In this document: positions 55,407 through 64,000 of the stretch, one piece after another
Layout: the number at the start of each line of letters is the position of its first letter
How positions within the stretch are numbered: position 1 is the stretch's first letter
Origin: Gordionus sp. m RMFG-2023
Taxonomy: Eukaryota; Nematomorpha; Gordioida; Chordodea; Parachordodidae
Direction: 5' to 3'
Assembly: GCF_954871325.1 (NCBI RefSeq)
Contig: NC_088775.1
Location: 73,137,561 to 73,201,560 of the forward strand
DNA length: 64,000 nt
The notes under the pieces: model-generated
The model's input: the letters and a program-made list of their open reading frames with translations, nothing else
Database searches by the model: none
Told to the model about the DNA's origin: nothing
Translations under genes and position numbers: made by a program

Positions 55407-56181
55407 CAGGATTGTGCATTTGACCAGTAAAATACGTTTCGGTCAATTGACCGATATTTGACAGGTCAAATATGGTCAAATACGGTCAAATGGGGTCAAA
55501 TTCAAATATATGTTTTTTTAAGTTAATATTAACTTTATTTTGAATATAATAATAAAATGAATCTATAATATTAATTTTTTAAATTCATTGTCATTCAATA
55601 ACTAACATGTAGCTATCTGTAGCAGAGGTTTGTTCTGATCCATATTCAATATTATCATTTTCTTTAATATTTTTTAATCAATTTTCCTGATGTCTTAGAT
55701 CTTCAATCGATTTCTATTTTCATAAGAATATTAACCCAAATCGACCTATTTCTTTCAAAGTAGAACTAGGAATTATTAGTCTCTTAATGGGCAGGGTGGA
55801 CAAAGTTTAATCTATTAACTATGTCGGAATTGATTGTTTCTGGAAATTACTTTCCACATAATTTGCTATATTAAACATGCTATTTTTGCTTCTGAAATTA
55901 ATTATATCACTTAAAATATTTTGGTCATCACGACCTTGTAAAATAGCTAATTCTTGAATTATATCACATACTTGTGAGTTTTCCTCTTGATATTGTGGAC
56001 ACAAAAAATAAGCAAACATTGTGATCACATGTATTTACATCGTTTTTCCCTTTTTTAAACATATTTTTAATTTATTTTTCCTTTAAATTTTTTAGAGTAT
56101 TTGACCGTATTTGACAGGTCAAATACTTTTAAGGTCAATTGACTGAATTTGACTGGTCAATTGACCGACTTGCCAACCCTG
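55407..56181. mobile_element. hAT-type deletion derivative with exact 8-bp target duplication
   Basis: Starts CAGGATTGTGCATTTGACC and ends (inverted) CAGGGTTGGCAAGTCGG. Flanked on both sides by CTTAATTT (55399-55406 and 56182-56189). The unoccupied form, CTCTTAATTTGCTTATTAAT, is present at about 35242-35262. Subterminal parts carry repeated TTGACC/GGTCAA motifs in both orientations. Inside on the minus strand is a small piece that may be transposase (55819-56028). Confidence 0.85.
55819..56028 (-). pseudogene. Possible hAT transposase fragment
   Basis: 69-codon frame with MFAYFLCPQYQEENSQVCDI and later FRSKNSMFNIANYVESN. This resembles the region of hAT transposases around A.LLDPRYRG and the following helices. 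The match is by eye and short. It fits the hAT ends of the surrounding element. Confidence 0.4.
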
Positions 56182-56189
56182 CTTAATTT

Positions 56190-56372
56190 GCTTATTAATA
56201 CTGCTTATTAATGGAATTATAGAATAGGCCTTTTTTAACTTTATTTTTTTCCAATTTTTCTATCATAAAAAAAAATATTTTTTAAAACAAAAAAAACGAA
56301 GAATTGAAAATAATAATTTTTCCAATATTATTTTTTTTATCAATTATTCATTATATAAAATAAATAAATACT
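56190..56372. repeat. Dispersed repeat, second copy
   Basis: GCTTATTAATGGAATTATAG, AAAAAAACGAAGAATTGAAA and TATCAATTATTCATTATA correspond to about 35250-35400 upstream of TMEM9. Confidence 0.65.
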
Positions 56373-56640
56373 TCGGGCCGGGTCGGGTTGGGCCTTAGAA
56401 ATTTTTAAAAATATATCTTAAATTTATCAATTTTATATTGAATTTTTTATGTAAAATAAAAATATGTGATTTTATTTATAGAAAGTAGACGCCAAATAAC
56501 ATATATCGTTTATTTTGCGTAATTATAAAAATTAATTTCTATATTTAAATAAATTCGGGCCGGGCCAGGCCGGGCAAAACTTTATAAATAAATTTCGGGC
56601 CGGGCTGTGCTTAAAAAATTAGGCTCGATGCAGATCACTA
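56373..56640. repeat. GC-rich MITE (GGGCCGGG family)
   Basis: Repeated CGGGCCGGG motifs separated by A/T runs. The right end, inverted, is TAGTGATCTGCATCGAGCC, close to the CAGAGACCTGCAGG end of the copy at 2088-2403. Confidence 0.55.
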
Positions 56641-56659
56641 ACAGATATATTCTAATTCA

Positions 56660-57330
56660 TTATTATGTAAAATTGTTAGTTCTGAAACACATATTTTATG
56701 AAAAATAAATGTATTTAACTTCACAATATTGGCGACAATCGTTATGAAAAACATTCTTGGGTATATCGGAAATTCTAGTGGAAGAGTTGATAATAATTTT
56801 AGTCATATTAGATAAATATTTAATAAATTTTGATATTATTAGTTATTTTAAATGTTGGTAAAGTTTATTCCGGTTAAAAATAATTATTCCGACACGGAAT
56901 TAACAGATTTATTTTTATGTTATTTTGGTAATCATAATATTTTAAATATCGAAAACAAGCTCTTCCATTCCACGGAAACTTGACGATCTATCTCACATTT
57001 ATGGAAATTAAAAGAATATAGGAGAAAACCTCATAAGGTTTTTTTGCCACGCGTATAGACTTTAATCGACTTAAAAGGGCGGAAGAAAAGACTTTGTTGG
57101 AATTTTTTAATAAACTTTTTATTGGCCAAATGTAACTATGGTAAGGATGTTGATGTCGTTGATAGCAGATTGGGGGATCTATTTATGTCTGGTATGGATT
57201 TACCTAATCTTGGAAGTGATCTTCGAGCATTATATCCGAAGGGTGTAAGGAAAAGACATTTCTTTCGAACTTATACTTAATCTTGCGTTTGCATCAGATA
57301 GCTAATAAAAAATTAATTTGAAAAGGCATC
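56660..57330 (+). mobile_element. Ty3/gypsy fragment: 5' end and gag, fossil
   Basis: A primer-binding-site-like TTGGCGACAATCG follows TATTTAACTTCA at about 56723, as at the 5' LTR border of the element at 26150. Further on, LGDLFMSGMDLPNLGSDLRA and ISFELILNLAFASDS (57170-57300) parallel the Gag of that element (LLRDIFILGVGLLELDKELR, ITFEETVRLAIALS). Only the 5' part is seen; it is broken. Confidence 0.55.
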
Positions 57331-58459
57331 TGGACAAAAGCTCATCGTGTTTTTTTAAAAAATTGTTTATGATTTATAATAATTTTGTTAGATATCTATA
57401 TTATAATTTTCCGATGTCCTCAATATGTCACGTAATCGCTACGTCATGTCATTGGTACGTGTTTATTTATTTATTATTATATATTTTTTTGTTGGAATCA
57501 TCTGCTTTTATGAAATGATAATATTTTGAGAATAAATTTCTTAGAAAACATAAAGCTAACAACATCCACCACAACAGCCAAGCACGATGCAAATGAAAAG
57601 CAGCTATTATCCTCAAAACTAAAGGTAATAATAAATGTATATTTTTAATTTTCTGTCCAACCATAATAAAATAAATTTAAATATCTCTTAAAGACAAGTT
57701 ACATATTCATTCCTGTCCTAGTTTGTAATAGTTATTGTTGATATTTAATTTAATAATTAAAATGTCAATCAAAAAATCATTTTTATTTTATTTTGTTAAA
57801 AAAATCCCTTATGTGTTTTATGATATAAATTATGGGGACATATTTTCTTCGATTAACAAAACAAGATATATTTTTTTGTTTTGAGTTTTGTATTCATAAA
57901 AGATCATCATTATTTTTATATTTGAAGAATATGTAATTATTTTATATATGATAATACATCATCATTGATTTTTTTATGAAAATATTAATTTTTCTGGATT
58001 ATGTGAATTAATTTTTTTGATATAATTAATTTGTTTTATTGGATCAATTTTTTTGCAATCAATTTTTTTATACAAATTGATTAAAGATATTTAGCTTTGA
58101 AAATAGTGTATGTTTCAAGGGATTAAGTTTAAATCTTTTAATTACTATTAATTAACTTTCTTTAAAAGATATTTAGCTTTGAAAATATTGTATGTTTCAA
58201 GGGTTTAAGTTTAAATATTTTACTTACCATTAATTAACTAATTTTTTTAAACATCTTTGATATTTTATAATTCCTTTAATATATCAGGGCTCTTAAATAA
58301 AATAACTATCTATATTATAATTTTCAGATGTCCTCACTACGTCATCGCTACGTCATGTCATCGCTACTTATTTATTATATATTTTTATTATTTATTACTT
58401 ATACTTATTCTAAATTAGTGTGCAAGTAAATTATATTATATTGAAACAAATTTAATATT
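57331..58459. repeat. A+T-rich DNA with local duplications
   Basis: A ~90-bp segment occurs twice (57394-57488 and 58306-58385; CTATATTATAATTTTC then GCTACGTCATGTCAT). Another of ~82 bp is tandemly duplicated at about 58080-58250 (AAAGATATTTAGCTTTGAAAAT). A ~45-bp segment ending ATATTATATTGAAACAAATT at about 58405-58455 recurs beyond the Ty3 element. No gene recognised. Confidence 0.6.
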
Positions 58460-58726
58460 TAAAGTTTTCTAAGAATATTTGAATGTTACGAGTTCAATTT
58501 TATTTAATTTAGAATAAATCAAAGTTACGAGTTTTATTTTATTTAATTTATTTTAAAATTTTTACATCTATTTTAAAACTAAAATATCATGCTTATATAA
58601 CAATTTTAATATTAACATAATAATTTATATAAAAAAAATCAATTTTCACAATTTATAAAAAAAATCAATTTATACAAACATAAAAAAAAACAATTTAAAG
58701 GTTAGTATTAATCGGTCATATCAACA
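58460..58726 (-). repeat. 3' LTR
   Basis: On the plus strand TAAAGTTTTCTAAG ... GGTCATATCAACA; direct repeat of 63473-63726. Confidence 0.9.
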
Positions 58727-58899
58727 TTCCACCCTTTAAAAAAATGATCTCCACTCAGGTTTTTCTTGCATGTGAATCTTATCGTGCAGTCAACGTTTCT
58801 TGATAGTTTTATTGTCATTAGTATATTTCATTAACTTTTGCTATTGAAAGTTTATTTGAAAGAAAAATATTTTATTATACATATATATTTTTTTAGTCT

Positions 58900-59955
58900 T
58901 TATTTCATTATAAAATTATCGAATTTTTTGGGCAAAATTATATTCCTGCTTGGTCTTTGACTAACAAGACTCTGTTCTTGTACTCCTAAATTTGAATCAT
59001 CATTTCTTCTAAAACTTACAGTAAAAGGTATTGCATTTTCAGTATTTGTTTTCAAATGTGTCGTTTCATCAAGAGGTGTGCTATTCATAGACCTTTTTTT
59101 AATTTGGTCTAAATGTCTTCTAATAATTTTGTCTCCTGTATCCACTTCAAATGTTAAATTCCCATTTTTATGTTTTACCGTGCCTTTGTCCCATATATTA
59201 TCCTTGAAGGTTTTATACCAAACTTTGTCACCATTCATGATATTTCTATTTGACGATAAATTGCGATTAAATTCATTCACTTTATCTTCTTGCGGTTTGA
59301 TTAAGTCCCATCTGGATCTTATGGTTCTGTTGAACATCACTTCGCTTGGTATCTTGTTGGTTGTCGTGTTTGGTGTGTTGCGATAATTAAATAATAACTT
59401 TTCTAAAGCTATATCTAAGTTATTTTATCATTACTTTCCATATTCCTTTTCATGCATATTTTCATTGATCTTATCATTATCTCACACTAACCATTGGACT
59501 GTTGGTGGTGAGGCGTGGTGAAAATGTAATCATCCATGATCACTACAAAATTTTTTATACAAGCTACTTGTAAAATTCGTACCATTATCACTGATTATCA
59601 TATCGGGTATACCAAACAAACTGATTATTTTTAATAATTCTTTAATTGTAGACTCAGTAGTTATATCTCTCATTCTTCTAATGATAGGAAACTTGCTAAG
59701 TGCGTCAACACATACCAAAAAATTGCTACCTTCTAACTGTGCAAAGTCGATGTGCACGCGTTCGAACACTTTTACAGCTGTTTCCCATGGATTTTGTATA
59801 TTATGAGGATTGTCCGCATATTTATTACACGTATCACAGTTTCTCACCTCCTGATCTATTTCAGCGTTTAGACAAGGCCACCACAAATAATCTCTTGCCA
59901 ACAATTTCGTTTTCCCTGCACCAAGATGCCCTTTGTGTAATATCTCCTTTCTCAT
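58900..59955 (-). other. Ty3 element: integrase region
   Basis: Zinc domain HKGHLGAGKTKLLARDYLWW with CDTCNKYAD. Core FERVHIDFAQLEGSNFLVCV, FGIPDMIISDNGTNFTSSLY. A C-terminal part has MMFNRTIRSRWDLIKP, DKVWYKTF and a short tail with SRNIILPKKFDNF. Confidence 0.85.
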
Positions 59956-59982
59956 ATTAATCGGTATAATGATCCTATTCTC

Positions 59983-61556
59983 TTAAAAAAGACAATCTTT
60001 AATTAAGCTCAGTTCCATTTCCATATTTTTATATATTTTATTCTTTATCTGTTCATGATTCTTTATATTATTAATTACCTCCATTAATTCGATATCAAAA
60101 CTAGTTTCTTGAACTATTCTTTTAAAATTTATTGGTAAGTCGCAAAATTTGTCATCAATTATTTCATCATCTATCTCTTGTACTATTTCTTCTGTGTTCA
60201 TTTGGGGTAATCTTGACAAACAATCCGGTACTACATTTCGTTTCCCGGGTCTATGCATTATCGTAAAGTCATAAGCTCCCATAGCCAAACTCCATTTTTG
60301 AAGTCGCATTAATATGGATGAATTATCCTTAAGTCCCTTCGTAAATATATAAACGAGTGGCTTGTGATTTGTGAATATTGTAAATCTCGTACCAATTAAA
60401 TATTCTTGAAACTTTTTTACCAGGTATATAACAGATAAAGCTTCCCTCTCTATATTGTAATTAAACTCTGATTTTAATAAAGCACTTGACGCGAAAGCAA
60501 TGGGTTTCTCTTTGCCATCACTTTCAATATGAAATAAGACTGCGCCTAGACCTTTCTTTGAAGCATCAGTTGCAATGCCTATTGGTAGATCCGGATTATA
60601 AAAATTTAACGTAGGCGGAGTACTTATCAATTTTTTTAGGTCGTCGAAGCTTTCTTGATCTTTATTAACTATTTTGTATAAAGGATCAGCTATGTCCGCA
60701 AAATTACATAAAAATTTTCGATAATAGCTCGCCATCCCCAAAAAGGTTGCCAATTCATCTTTTGTCTTCGGTTCCGGCATGTTAAAAATAGCTTTTATCT
60801 TACCATCGTTGGGATGTATACCATGTTTGTCTATATCATGTCCCAAAGAGCGCATTTTATCTTGCAGGAATAAACTTTTGTCGAAATTGGGGGTTAATCC
60901 AAACTTGATGATCTTTTCGAATACTTTTTTAATGTTCTCCAAATGTATTTCATCATTATCACCTGTAATTAACAAGTCGTCAATGTAAAATATAACATCT
61001 TTTAAATCACCGAAAATGTTATCCATAGTTTGTTAGAAAATTGCCGACGAAGTTTTTAAACCAAACGGCAGTCTCGTAAACCTATAATAGCCCTTATGTG
61101 TCGATATCGTAAGGAAATCTCTTGATTCTTTGTGTATAGGTATTTGGAGAAACGCGTTTTTAAAATCTATCTTGGTAACCTTTAGATAATTTTGCGATTA
61201 AACCATTAATGCGTGGTATAGGGTACTTGAAATCTTGTAAAGCAGGGTTGATAGTATTTTTGAAGTCGACACAGCCGAAGTGAGCCATCGCTCTTATAAA
61301 CGGGAGTGAGAGGACTAGCCCATCTAACATCTTCAACAGGTTCAATAATTTTATCGTTTATCCACTTTTGAAATTCTTTTGTTATCAAATCAATTCTAGA
61401 ATAAGGTATACGCCTTGGCCGTATGATTTTCGGTGTGGCATCGTGTTTTCGTAATTTGACAAAGCTGCGTAGCATTGGTTTTTTGTTAAGTTTAAAATTG
61501 CATTGCTTAATTAATTCTTGTATAGTATTATCATAATTATCTTCGACCATATTCAC
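59983..61556 (-). other. Ty3 element: reverse transcriptase and RNase H region
   Basis: Reverse transcriptase: KLRKHDATPKIIRPRRIPYS, EPVEDVRWASPLTPVYKSDG, then the catalytic box VIFYIDDLLITGDN and the FLGMASYYRKFLCNFADIAD connection. RNase H: IGIATDASKKGLGAVLFHIE, NYNIEREALSVIYLVKKF, IFTNHKPLVYIF and GKRNVVPDCLSRL. Confidence 0.88.
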
Positions 61557-61941
61557 AAATTTATCTAGTATATTCCCAAAAACTGTTATCCAGGTCCTTC
61601 CTAACAGTGCAATCTTATCACTCTAGACTACATAAGCAGTTAAGATTTGACTTTTGTCCTCGAATTTTGCCTTGACTCTGGTAGTTCCTAATACATTTAT
61701 TGTGTTTCCATCATATCCAGTTAATTTAATATCTGATTTATTTAAGATTTTTACTCAAATCTTTTTCGCGATATGAATCGGTAGGATACTATACCTTTAG
61801 CCGGTATCAATCTGCATCAAAATAGGCATGTCGTTCAAATATACCGTAACCTTATATGCATCGTTAGCTGTGTAATTATTATCGGTATCTATATTGTTTA
61901 TGTCTAAATTGTATAAATTATATTCTTTTCTTTCTAGTTTG
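61557..61941 (-). other. Ty3 element: protease region
   Basis: YLNDMPILMQIDTG near 61800-61850 is the active-site segment of a retroelement aspartic protease. Confidence 0.6.
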
Positions 61942-62520
61942 TCAATCATCTTCTTTTATCTCTTCTATATTTACAGTGTTTATTTTATTTGTATATCGTG
62001 ATTGATTATTATCGTTGTTATGATATTTACAATTGCATACTTGATTTCTTCCTTGATTTCCAATATTATGATTATCGTTATATCTTTGAATAAATCTTGA
62101 ATCGTTATAATGTCTGTTATATCTGTAATTATAATCATTATTAAACCTATAATTATTATAGTTATTGTTATTATAATTAGCTCTATTATCAAATCTCAAA
62201 GAATTATTGTACGATCCTGGATAGTTTGCTCTGACGTTGTTGTAATAATTCGCGTTATAATTCTGATATCTAGGGTTGTAATTATTTCCTTGATATCTGG
62301 GGTTATAATTATTTCTTTGAAAGTCATGGCCTCTTGTTGTCCATCGTTGTCTGTTATCGTAATTAGATTGTAAATTTTGTCATTCGTCATGGTCTCCATA
62401 TCTCACCAATTGTTGATTTTCTTCTGTTTTCCTGCCTCTTTGCCTTTCTACATGTTTCACGGTTGTATCATCTTCTGTTTTTTCGTTTGAAGAAATATTT
62501 TCAACTTTAGCAATTTAATG
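61942..62520 (-). other. Ty3 element: Asn-rich gag end
   Basis: Low-complexity Asn/Tyr/Arg sequence (NYNNNNYNNYRFNNDYNYRY) followed by a cysteine/histidine segment CNCKYHNNDN, in the place of the nucleocapsid. Several overlapping frames here are products of the simple sequence. Confidence 0.55.
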
Positions 62521-63472
62521 AAAGAGAAATGTAGGGTTGAGGATTTAATCTAGAATGGTTATTAGGATGGTCGCACAGGATAAAAATTAGACAGAAAACA
62601 GACACTTTATTAAATTCAATAGAAGAAAAATGATAGTCTTTATTGATTATATTACATGAATATTAACGTTGATGTGGTCTTTTTATTTTATAATATGGTT
62701 ATACAAAAGAAAACAAGTGGTCTTAGAAAATGAAAATATATATCTATATATATATATTTAATCGCCTTGAGATGTATTTATATACATGTTAATTTCATTG
62801 AATAAAAAGATAATATGAACATATTTAAATATATATTACAACAAATTGAATAAGCGAAATATTTAAGAAGTATTTAAATATACAATGAATTACAACAAAT
62901 TAAGCTAACATGTAACACAATTATATTTTCTTTTAATTTTAACTCTTCAAAATCATCTCTTAAAGTAAGAACTTCTGCTAATGTAATGTTTTCTTTTAAC
63001 GTAATTTTCTGCCTAATATTTTTGCTGATTGATGAAATTTTTACTTTTTCAATAACTCTACTATCACTTAGCAAACATTTATTTTTTAAAATGCATAATC
63101 TACTTACTCAATTGATGTAACTTTCGTTTTTACCTTGTACAGCTGCGTTAAATAATAATAAGTTGGAATTTGTAGATTTCCTCGGGTGTAATAACCTTTT
63201 CAATCAATATCGATGGAATGATGAAGTCGGTAGGTGAACATATCTATTTGAGCTTGATATATACCTCATAGTCTTCTTTTAAAGGAACCTGCTTTTTCGA
63301 TGTCCGAGATCTGAGTGTCCTTGAAGATGTCTTCGAATCTATTCAAAAAAAGATCGCCATTGCCTGAGTATATTGGAAATTCAATATTTATATTAACATT
63401 ATTATTGGGAATCTATTTCATATTTATTTATTTATTTACGATTTCCTCGAATATGTAGCGGAACTGCCACCA
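62521..63472 (-). other. Ty3 element: upstream gag and leader region
   Basis: Between the 5' LTR and the Asn-rich gag end. Includes the primer-binding site (63458-63472 on the plus strand, inverse of TGGTGGCAGTTCCGC). Clear capsid motifs were not recognised in this A+T-rich stretch. Confidence 0.5.
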
Positions 63473-63726
63473 TAAAGTTTACTAAGAATATTTGAATGTT
63501 ATGAGTTCAATTTTATTTAATTTAGAATAAATCAAAGTTACGAGTTTAATTTTATTTAATTTATTTTAAAATTTTTACATCTATTTTAAAACTAAAATTT
63601 AACAATTTTCATATTAACATAATAATTTATATAAAAAAATCAATCTTCACAATTTATAAAAAAAATCAATTTATATAAACATAAAAAAAACAATTTAAAG
63701 GTTAGTATTAATTGATCATATCAACA
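63473..63726 (-). repeat. 5' LTR
   Basis: Minus-strand start TGTTGATATGATC and end AAACTTTA, immediately followed by the primer-binding site. Confidence 0.9.
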
Positions 63727-63731
63727 ATATT

Positions 63732-64000
63732 TTTAGCTGTTTCATAAAAACTACTCTTTTAAATATAGTTATTTCTTTAAATCATTCTATTCTAAATTAG
63801 TATGCAAGTAAATTGTATTATATTGAAACAAATTATATATATGTATATAAAAACTACACTATTAAATATAATTATTTCTTCAAATCATTCTATTCTAAAT
63901 TAGTGTGCAAGTAAAATATATTATATTGAAACAAATTATAGTCATGTATTTTAGATATCAAAAAATAAAAATAAATACATATAATATTTTTAGCTGATTC
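63732..64000. repeat. ~90-100 bp tandem repeat flanking the Ty3 element
   Basis: Two units with AAAACTACNCTNTTAAATAT, TTCTATTCTAAATTAGTGTG and ATATTATATTGAAACAAATT. A related unit lies on the other side of the Ty3 insertion (about 58405-58455), so the element landed in or next to this array. Confidence 0.7.

Larger units (their letters stand above)
58460..63726 (-). mobile_element. Ty3/gypsy LTR retrotransposon (K02A2.6-like), minus strand, fossil
   Basis: A 5.3 kb element. LTRs are 267 bp (58460-58726, 3') and 254 bp (63473-63726, 5'). The target duplication is ATATT (58455-58459 and 63727-63731). A primer-binding site TGGTGGCAGTTCCGC directly adjoins the 5' LTR, and a purine tract AAAGGGTGGAA adjoins the 3' LTR. 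Parts are an Asn/Tyr-rich gag end, protease, reverse transcriptase, RNase H and integrase. The LTRs differ by several substitutions and a ~13-20 bp indel, so it is older than the element at 26150. The coding region is broken in about half a dozen places or fewer. Confidence 0.9.

Noticed and set aside
61980-62399. Ile/Thr-rich and Val/Ile-rich frames on both strands
   Set aside because: They are alternate-phase readings of the Asn-rich simple sequence in the gag end of the Ty3 element.

Overview
This is eukaryotic, very A+T-rich DNA, and almost certainly animal. One host gene is readable: a five-exon, minus-strand copy of TMEM9, an animal lysosomal/endosomal membrane protein, coding from 35,085 down to 25,436. 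Its first three introns are only 41-48 bp, like the short GT...AG introns seen inside one of the transposons, so the genome normally uses tiny introns. The species cannot be named from sequence alone. A small, A+T-rich, short-intron animal with K02A2.6/Mag-like Ty3 elements fits.

Nearly everything else is mobile or repetitive DNA, much of it nested. From left to right: (1) an old hAT DNA transposon (605-7141) with a decayed transposase, interrupted by a small GC-rich MITE (2088-2403) and by a Ginger-like integrase + OTU-protease DNA transposon on the minus strand (2804-6981). (2) A 14.5 kb near-perfect palindrome (8855-23382). Its two arms each carry the same intron-containing KRBA2/Ginger-type integrase gene, reading outward from a ~1 kb spacer of satellite DNA. 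The ends are inverted repeats that themselves fold into hairpins. (3) TMEM9, whose last intron is swollen to ~9 kb by a Ty3/gypsy element with both LTRs and a 5-bp target duplication (26150-30454) and by a foldback repeat (32748-34327). (4) A ~10.6 kb satellite-rich block (35807-46382), possibly one composite element. It contains a hAT foldback element with an exact 8-bp target duplication (36526-40981), which was itself hit by a second foldback element, also with an exact 8-bp duplication (37143-39382). The unoccupied form of that second target survives in the other arm. (5) A minisatellite plus a 119-bp satellite array (46948-49105), a smaller relative of which sits at the centre of the big palindrome. 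(6) An old minus-strand Ty3 fossil with several zinc knuckles (about 50640-54990), interrupted by the satellite found in the palindrome. (7) A hAT-type deletion derivative with exact 8-bp target duplication (55407-56181), a Ty3 gag fragment, and a minus-strand Ty3 element with both LTRs (58460-63726) inserted in a local tandem repeat.

The most notable structures are the giant palindromic integrase transposon, the integrase-OTU element, several foldback families with exact target duplications and unoccupied target sites in the same window, and a host gene whose single long intron is an accumulation site for these elements. No rRNA, tRNA, CRISPR or bacterial-type operon was seen.
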